A stretch of DNA of 9,545 bases, taken from assembly GCA_900553265.1 (NCBI GenBank), contig USDD01000094.1, forward strand, positions 1 to 9,545. The letters run 5' to 3'. This document shows, piece after piece, positions 6,112 to 9,545 of the stretch (position 1 is the stretch's first letter; each line of letters opens with the position of its first letter). The notes beneath the pieces are model-generated. The model saw only the letters and a program-made list of their open reading frames with translations, had not been told where the DNA came from and ran no database searches. A program made the position numbers and the translations under genes. This stretch comes from an uncultured Eubacteriales bacterium. Lineage in GTDB: Bacteria; Bacillota; Clostridia; Christensenellales; Aristaeellaceae.

Positions 6112-6177
6112 TTCGCAGGGCGCGGCGGCAAAGTTGGCCGCCCCGCAGGCGGTCAACGCGCCGCCGCGCCCTGCGAA
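6112..6177. repeat. Long nested inverted repeat
   Basis: The 18-base arms 6112-6129 and 6160-6177 are perfectly complementary. Inside them a second stem (6134-6142 with 6148-6156, one G-T pair) has a CCGCA loop, so the whole 66-base unit folds into one long rod with a small internal loop. No T tract follows, so it is not a standard terminator. Confidence 0.85.
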
Positions 6178-6224
6178 CAGCCGGAACGTCGCCTCATCGC
6201 GCCATTGCCTTTCCTCTCCATCAT

Positions 6225-6285
6225 CCCATCCCGCCATCGCCCACGCCTTCCCTCCCCATTTTCCCATCCCGCCATCGCCTACGCC
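6225..6285. repeat. Short direct repeat pair
   Basis: The 23-base unit at 6225-6247 recurs at 6263-6285 with one C-to-T change, a 38-base period. The stretch is very C-rich on the plus strand. It lies about 85 bases upstream of the -35 box at 6371. Confidence 0.7.
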
Positions 6286-6370
6286 ATCTGCCGTCATCCA
6301 TCACACCCCAACTTCTCCCCAAAAAGGACGAAATTCACAACAAAGCCCCCATTTCGCCCCATATCCCCAT

Positions 6371-6399
6371 TTGACCTTCCGCCCATTTTGTGTTATGCT
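6371..6399 (+). promoter_or_regulatory. SigA-type promoter of the mini solute-binding protein gene
   Basis: TTGACC (6371-6376) and TATGCT (6394-6399) are 17 bases apart. Transcription should start near 6406, about 30 bases before the ATG at 6436, and AAGGAGG at 6421-6427 is the ribosome binding site. Confidence 0.7.
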
Positions 6400-6435
6400 G
6401 AAAATGGAAGCTGCAAACCGAAGGAGGAATACACC

Positions 6436-7557
6436 ATGCTGAAAAGGATGCTGATTTCCATGCTGATTCTGCTGCTGACGGTCCTTCCGGCCGTTTCCGC
6501 GCTGGCCGAGCCATTTTCGGATTTTGAAGACCTCACCAACGAAATCCCCGAAGAACCCGTCGTCACCGACGCGGACGGCGTCACCGTCACCGCCGAATAC
6601 GACGCGGTGTCCGACCTGTCGCGCTATACCGCCACGCTCAAGGACGGCGCGGGCGTGACCGCCCGGGACGTGCTGTTCTCGCTGTACTACTACCTCGACC
6701 CCGGCTGCACGGAGAAAACCGGCCTCGCCGGGCTCGACGTCTCCGGCCTGGACTCCTACCGCCTCCAGCTCTCCCCGGAGCACATCGCCGAGGCGACGGC
6801 CGACATGGAGGCCATCCGCGACGCGGGCCGCGACCACATCTGGAGCGAAACCGACCCCTGGACCGAGGCCGAGCAGACCGCCTACTGGAAGCTCAGCGAC
6901 GAGTACGCCGCCGCCTGCGAAGCCGAATATCCCACCTGTGTAAAGCACATCGTGGACGCGTGCAGCCTCGACTGGGTCGCCATCGGCGACTGGACAGCGG
7001 AGCAGGTCGCGGCCGACGAGGGCCTGAAAATCGCCAACGCCATGGTGCAGTGGGGCTATGCCCATGCCGAGGACGACGGCAGCATCGTCGGCGCGCGCAC
7101 CGGCACCGTCTGGAACCTCCGCGACGGCTACGCCCCGTCCATCGACGACTTCGTGAACGAACTCAAGCAGGTCTACGGCGATGACCTCGGCGCATGCTGG
7201 GCCGTGGAAGGCACCGTCAACTACGAGCCGCAGCTGCCCGACCTGACCGGCGGCTTCCTGCGCGCCTGCTACGCCGATAACCCCGACCGCGTGACCTCCA
7301 TCTCCGGCATCCGCATGGAGGGCGAAAACACCGTCGTGGTCGAGCTGGAGGGCATCGACATGCACGCCGAAGCCGAGCTGTTCGGCGTGAAGCTCCTGCC
7401 GCTGGACGCCTACGGCGACGCGGCCCAGTGGTCGCCCGACGAGGGCCTGTACGGCCACGCCTTCGGCGACGTCTCGGGCATTTCCAATGCGCTCAGCGCC
7501 GACGGCGGCGCGCAGACCGTCACGCTGCTGGAGGCCGGCGAGTTCACCTTCGGCTGA
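6436..7557 (+). CDS. Secreted protein resembling the central part of a family-5 solute-binding protein
   Basis: The 373-residue precursor starts with a signal peptide: KR, a hydrophobic run, and a likely SPase I site after A24 (SALA|EP). There is no lipobox cysteine. Residues 69-89 (KDGAGVTARDVLFSLYYYLD, then P) match the SBP_bac_5 element 'DGxxVTAxDVxFSLxxxLDP'. Further on, VTSISGIRMEGENTVVVELE (286-305), LPLDAYGD (321-328) and YGHAFGDVSGI (339-349) match the stretch that in OppA/DppA-type proteins precedes the crossing into lobe II. The protein ends there, lacking lobe II and the first part of lobe I. It is acidic with few cysteines. It has its own promoter and terminator, with no transporter genes beside it. 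A role in peptide binding or as a decoy is speculation. The family match is from memory of these proteins, not from a search. Confidence 0.8.
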   Translation: MLKRMLISMLILLLTVLPAVSALAEPFSDFEDLTNEIPEEPVVTDADGVTVTAEYDAVSDLSRYTATLKDGAGVTARDVLFSLYYYLDPGCTEKTGLAGLDVSGLDSYRLQLSPEHIAEATADMEAIRDAGRDHIWSETDPWTEAEQTAYWKLSDEYAAACEAEYPTCVKHIVDACSLDWVAIGDWTAEQVAADEGLKIANAMVQWGYAHAEDDGSIVGARTGTVWNLRDGYAPSIDDFVNELKQVYGDDLGACWAVEGTVNYEPQLPDLTGGFLRACYADNPDRVTSISGIRMEGENTVVVELEGIDMHAEAELFGVKLLPLDAYGDAAQWSPDEGLYGHAFGDVSGISNALSADGGAQTVTLLEAGEFTFG

Positions 7558-7610
7558 GAAAAGAGCGCTGAATCCGCGCCAAACGGAGAAATTGAATCTC
7601 CCCGGAAATC

Positions 7611-7646
7611 ACGCCGCCCCGCGAGCCTTCGCGGAGGCGGCGTTTT
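7611..7646 (+). terminator. Terminator of the mini solute-binding protein gene
   Basis: Outer arms ACGCCGCC (7611-7618) and GGCGGCGT (7636-7643) enclose an inner CCGCGA/TCGCGG stem (7619-7624/7629-7634) with a GCCT loop and one bulged A, followed by TTTT. It starts 54 bases after the stop codon. From here to 7757 I see no gene or strong signal. Confidence 0.8.
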
Positions 7647-7757
7647 CTGCGGAAAAAGCGGTGAATTGCACATCTCTCCTCCGAGTTTTCTCCAGAGAAA
7701 GTACCGCCGACGTTATGCTGCTCTCCGCTCTGAAAGCATTTCTTCCCTCCAACTGCC

Positions 7758-8069
7758 TCACCGCGCCGCCCTTCCTCCCGCGCGGCGCTCATCGACCTCC
7801 TTCCCGCCCATCGCCCTCCGTCTCCTGAGGATATACTTCTCCCGCGTGGCCTGACCGCCGCGGAGATGACGCTCTTCGCGATTGCGGCGCAGCACCGCGT
7901 CCACCCTCCGAGCCTGCGCCGGATCCAGCTGCGGCAAACGCTCACGCATGTCCTTGTGGATGGTCGTCTTGCTCACGCCGAAGGTCTCGGCGCAGGCGCG
8001 CACCGTCGCGCCCGTCTTGAGAATGTGCCGCGCCGCGGCGGCCACCCGCCGCTGAACTTCCTGCTTCAC
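7758..8069 (-). CDS. spoIIID: Sporulation transcriptional regulator SpoIIID
   Basis: SpoIIID is a small DNA-binding protein made in the mother cell under SigE; it activates and represses many sporulation genes and leads to sigK expression. This 103-residue protein carries the helix-turn-helix TVRACAETFGVSKTTIHKDM (residues 22-41), then RLPQLDP and the diagnostic EERHLRGGQATREKY (65-79). These line up with Bacillus SpoIIID (VRVIAKEFGVSKSTVHKDLTERLPEINP, RHLRGGEATKLKY). It is about ten residues longer, with an Arg-rich tail that could add DNA contacts. The start is GTG at 8069 with GGGAGGGG 6 bases upstream. It stands alone here, convergent with the gene before it and divergent from the LysM gene. 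No clear SigE promoter was found in the 232-base spacer. Confidence 0.96.
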   Translation of the reverse strand: MKQEVQRRVAAAARHILKTGATVRACAETFGVSKTTIHKDMRERLPQLDPAQARRVDAVLRRNREERHLRGGQATREKYILRRRRAMGGKEVDERRAGGRAAR

Positions 8070-8124
8070 GCGCTTCCCCTCCCGTCTGTCCTCAGGCTAT
8101 GCGCGCCCGGCGGCAGCTAGAGCA

Positions 8125-8187
8125 TGCGCGGAAATTCCTGCGGGCTTTGCGCGAAGCCGCTGCATCATCCGCTTTGCGCGGAAATTC
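8125..8187. repeat. Two 13-base direct repeats in the spoIIID / LysM spacer
   Basis: TGCGCGGAAATTC occurs at 8125-8137 and again at 8175-8187, exactly 50 bases apart, about five helical turns. Between them GGCTT/AAGCC (8143-8147/8154-8158) forms a small hairpin around TGCGCG, and CTTTGCGCG occurs both there and in the second repeat. The placement in a divergent spacer suggests a paired protein-binding site, but the sequence is not a known SpoIIID box. Confidence 0.5.
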
Positions 8188-8301
8188 TCACAGTCGCCGC
8201 ACAGAAATTTCCCGTCATCCCGCTGCGGAAAAAGCAAAAGCACTTCCCCGCATATCCCCCTTCCGCCGCGCGTAGGCTGAACGCGAAAGGGCGTGATTGC
8301 A

Positions 8302-9276
8302 ATGGCTGAAAATCTCTCTCCGCTGGGCACGGCTTCGCTGCGCGGCGTGACGGTTCGGGAATCGGACGGCGCGGTGAACTACGCCGCCGTGAAGGCCGAC
8401 GGCTTCTCCATCGTCTATTTCCGCGCCACCGCGGGCGCGAGCTACGCCGACTGCCGGCTGGATCCGAGCCTGACGGCGGCCCGGAAAGCCGGGCTGACCG
8501 TGGGCTTTCTGCACTATCTGACGGCGCGGACTCCCGCCGAGGCGCGCGCGCAGGCGGCGTTTTTCCTGAAAACCGTCCAAAATCGACCCGCGACGCTGCG
8601 CGCGGCCATGTCCTTCGACCGCTTCCGCGGCCTGACCATCGCCCAGGCCAACGCCATCGCCGAGGCCTTCCTCACTGCGGTGGAGACCGCCACGGGCAGC
8701 GCGCCGATGCTGCTGACCGACGCGCAGAGCGCCAACCTGCTGTGGTACGAGGCGCTGGCCCAGCGCTTCCCGCTCTGGGTGGCGGACAACAGCGCCGAGG
8801 CCCCTCAGGTCAACGCGGGCAAATGGTCGGGCTGGACGGGCTGGCAGTACGCCGACTACGCCACGGTTTCGGACACGGTGGAGCTGCCGCTGAGCCTGTT
8901 CACCGAAAACGTCTATCGCGCGGCGCAGGGCGGATCGGCGGAGAAGCTGGTGTGCGTCACCGTGGCCTACGGCGACACGCTCAGCGGCATCGCCCGGCTG
9001 TTCAACACCACCGTCTCCTCCATCGTCCGCCTGAACCGCATCGCCAACCCCAACCGCATCTATCCCGGCCAGAGGCTGTATCTGCGCGTGCCCGCCGGCA
9101 CGCCGCTGGAATGCTGCGACAGCTACACCGTGCGCCGCGGCGACACGCTCAGCGGCATCGCCCGGCGCTTCGGCACGACGGTCGACCGGCTGGTGGAGGT
9201 CAACGGCGTCACCAACCCCAACCTCATCCGCGTCGGACAGACGCTGAGCCTCGGCCTGTGCGGCGAACAGGCATGA
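8302..9276 (+). CDS. GH25-like (probably inactive) muramidase domain with two LysM domains
   Basis: Residues about 10-205 follow the GH25 lysozyme fold: NYAAVKADGFSIVYFRATAG, then LDPSLTAARKAGLTVGFLHY, AEARAQAAFFLKTV, AMSFDRFRGLT, LLTDAQSANLLW, and WTGWQYADYATV near the end. Two LysM domains follow (217-263 and 274-319, each with YGDTLSGIAR or RGDTLSGIAR and NPN..I..GQ). The catalytic acids look lost: GIDVS is GVTVR here, and the DFE-type pair is S104-F-D106. There is no signal peptide or membrane helix. Cytosolic LysM proteins such as SafA and YaaH/SleL assemble on the spore from the mother cell, and this gene lies divergent to spoIIID, so a spore-envelope role binding cortex peptidoglycan is a reasonable inference. 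ATG 8302 has AAAGG 11 bases upstream; GTG 8293 is too close to it. Confidence 0.88.
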   Translation: MAENLSPLGTASLRGVTVRESDGAVNYAAVKADGFSIVYFRATAGASYADCRLDPSLTAARKAGLTVGFLHYLTARTPAEARAQAAFFLKTVQNRPATLRAAMSFDRFRGLTIAQANAIAEAFLTAVETATGSAPMLLTDAQSANLLWYEALAQRFPLWVADNSAEAPQVNAGKWSGWTGWQYADYATVSDTVELPLSLFTENVYRAAQGGSAEKLVCVTVAYGDTLSGIARLFNTTVSSIVRLNRIANPNRIYPGQRLYLRVPAGTPLECCDSYTVRRGDTLSGIARRFGTTVDRLVEVNGVTNPNLIRVGQTLSLGLCGEQA

Positions 9277-9278
9277 CA

Positions 9279-9313
9279 AAGGCGCCGCTCCCGTTTTCCG
9301 AGAGCGGAGCCTT
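9279..9313 (+). terminator. Hairpin after the LysM gene, likely terminator
   Basis: Arms 9279-9290 and 9302-9313 pair at 11 of 12 positions with one G-A mismatch and an 11-base loop. It starts three bases after the stop codon. No T tract follows directly; the next hairpin (9315-9346) supplies an A/T-rich stem, so the two may act together. Confidence 0.55.
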
Positions 9314-9314
9314 C

Positions 9315-9411
9315 CAGCTTGTCAAAAAAGTCTTTTTGACAAACTGGTGGACGGGGGGAGCAAGCTCCCCCCGCCAGGTGCCGCGCCTTAAATCTTCGAT
9401 TTGAGCCGTGG
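9315..9411. repeat. Intergenic palindromic repeat, right copy (inverted relative to 1-95)
   Basis: This is the reverse complement of the left-edge copy with a few differences. Hairpins: arms 9315-9328 and 9333-9346 (one mismatch), the central GGGGGGAGC/GCTCCCCCC stem around AA at about 9354-9373, and an AAATC/GATTT stem with a TTC loop around 9390-9402. It directly follows the terminator-like hairpin of the LysM gene. Both copies are in the same orientation relative to the gene that ends beside them. Confidence 0.85.
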
Positions 9412-9414
9412 CAG

Positions 9415-9522
9415 TTTTGCCAAAGGTAAAACCTGAAAACCCTTTGGGTTTTCAGCCTTCCTACCACCCCTTGCAGTTTTTGCTGAAATCTTTCAGATTT
9501 CCGGGCGCAAAAACTGCAAGGG
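9415..9522. repeat. Further run of tight hairpins
   Basis: Read directly: arms 9415-9421/9425-9431 with AAA loop (one G-T); arms 9433-9442/9446-9455, perfect, TTT loop; arms 9468-9483/9507-9522, perfect 16 bases, enclosing a perfect 7-base hairpin 9485-9491/9495-9501 with TTC loop. No gene is seen between 9277 and the window end. This run probably belongs to the same composite element as 9315-9411, since the left copy is cut by the window edge exactly where this part would begin. Confidence 0.8.
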
Positions 9523-9545
9523 AACGATTTTTGCGGTGGAAAATG

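Larger units (their letters stand above)
5752..6177. repeat. Train of GC-rich palindromes downstream of proS
   Basis: Successive hairpins read directly: arms 5752-5764/5785-5796 (one bulge); 5761-5766/5770-5775 with TGA loop, which is the proS stop codon; 5812-5818/5822-5828 with TGG loop; 5875-5889/5893-5907 with TGG loop; 5964-5973/5977-5986 with TGA loop; 5992-5997/6001-6006 with AGC loop inside an outer GGCGGG/CCCGCC pair (5985-5990/6018-6023); and 6112-6129/6160-6177. Several perfect stems have 3-base loops. CGCGATGGTCGCGG occurs in two of the hairpins. No credible gene lies in 5770-6435. Whether this is a multicopy element cannot be told from one window. Confidence 0.75.

Noticed and set aside
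5338..6297. A 319-codon minus-strand frame across the palindrome region and the end of proS
   Set aside because: Half is antisense to proS and half is translated palindromes; no start signal or homology is evident.
6301..7458. A 385-codon minus-strand frame opposite the mini solute-binding protein
   Set aside because: The plus-strand gene has promoter, ribosome binding site, signal peptide and terminator; the antisense frame has none.
7687..7700. TTTCTC/GAGAAA hairpin as spoIIID terminator
   Set aside because: The stem is only 6 base pairs and no T tract follows on the minus strand.
8070..8301. SigE or SigK promoters for spoIIID and the LysM gene, for example CATAGCCT on the minus strand and CATATCCC on the plus strand
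   Set aside because: The -10-like boxes match only partly and no suitable -35 element stands at the right distance.
8215..9279. A 354-codon minus-strand frame opposite the LysM gene
   Set aside because: It is antisense to clear GH25 and LysM domains and has no motif of its own.
1..9545. A CRISPR array, toxin-antitoxin pair, transposase or defence island
   Set aside because: No regularly spaced repeats, no transposase or nuclease motifs and no small gene pairs of this kind were found; the repeats present are palindromic and irregularly spaced.

Overview
The window looks like a GC-rich, spore-forming member of the Clostridia, possibly a gut Christensenellales- or Oscillospirales-type lineage (the rank is inference). 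The basis is a clear SpoIIID sporulation regulator, a T-box leader on proS, a small bacterial-type SRP RNA, strong AGGAGG-like ribosome binding sites, and a secreted protein resembling the dipeptide/oligopeptide solute-binding proteins of such bacteria.

Layout. Positions 1-130 hold an intergenic palindromic repeat and a terminator. On the minus strand from about 2430 down to 137 lies an apparent operon: an M24 Xaa-Pro aminopeptidase, elongation factor P (efp), and a CD1247-family zinc-ribbon protein, with a terminator-like hairpin between the last two. Upstream on the same strand, about 2655-2544, is the SRP RNA gene with its own promoter and terminator. On the plus strand from 2721 follow a decayed DUF4180 gene (frameshift, in-frame stop, no start codon), a GNAT acetyltransferase with a C-terminal membrane helix, and then proS behind its own promoter and a proline-type T-box leader. 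A 670-base gene-free stretch (5770-6435) follows, full of GC-rich palindromes. After it come a secreted protein that matches only the middle of a family-5 solute-binding protein, spoIIID on the minus strand, and, divergent from spoIIID, a cytosolic GH25-like protein with two LysM domains and substituted catalytic acids. The window ends with a second, inverted copy of the palindromic repeat from the left edge, followed by more tight hairpins.

How it fits together. Most genes are housekeeping: translation (EF-P, ProRS), protein targeting (SRP RNA) and peptide turnover (aminopeptidase). The right part has a sporulation flavour: SpoIIID is the mother-cell regulator, and the adjacent LysM protein without a signal peptide resembles proteins that coat the forespore from the mother cell. 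I saw no CRISPR array, transposase, phage module or defence system. The least explained items are the intergenic trains of palindromes (several with 3-base loops), the mini solute-binding protein, and the GH25-LysM protein with altered catalytic residues.
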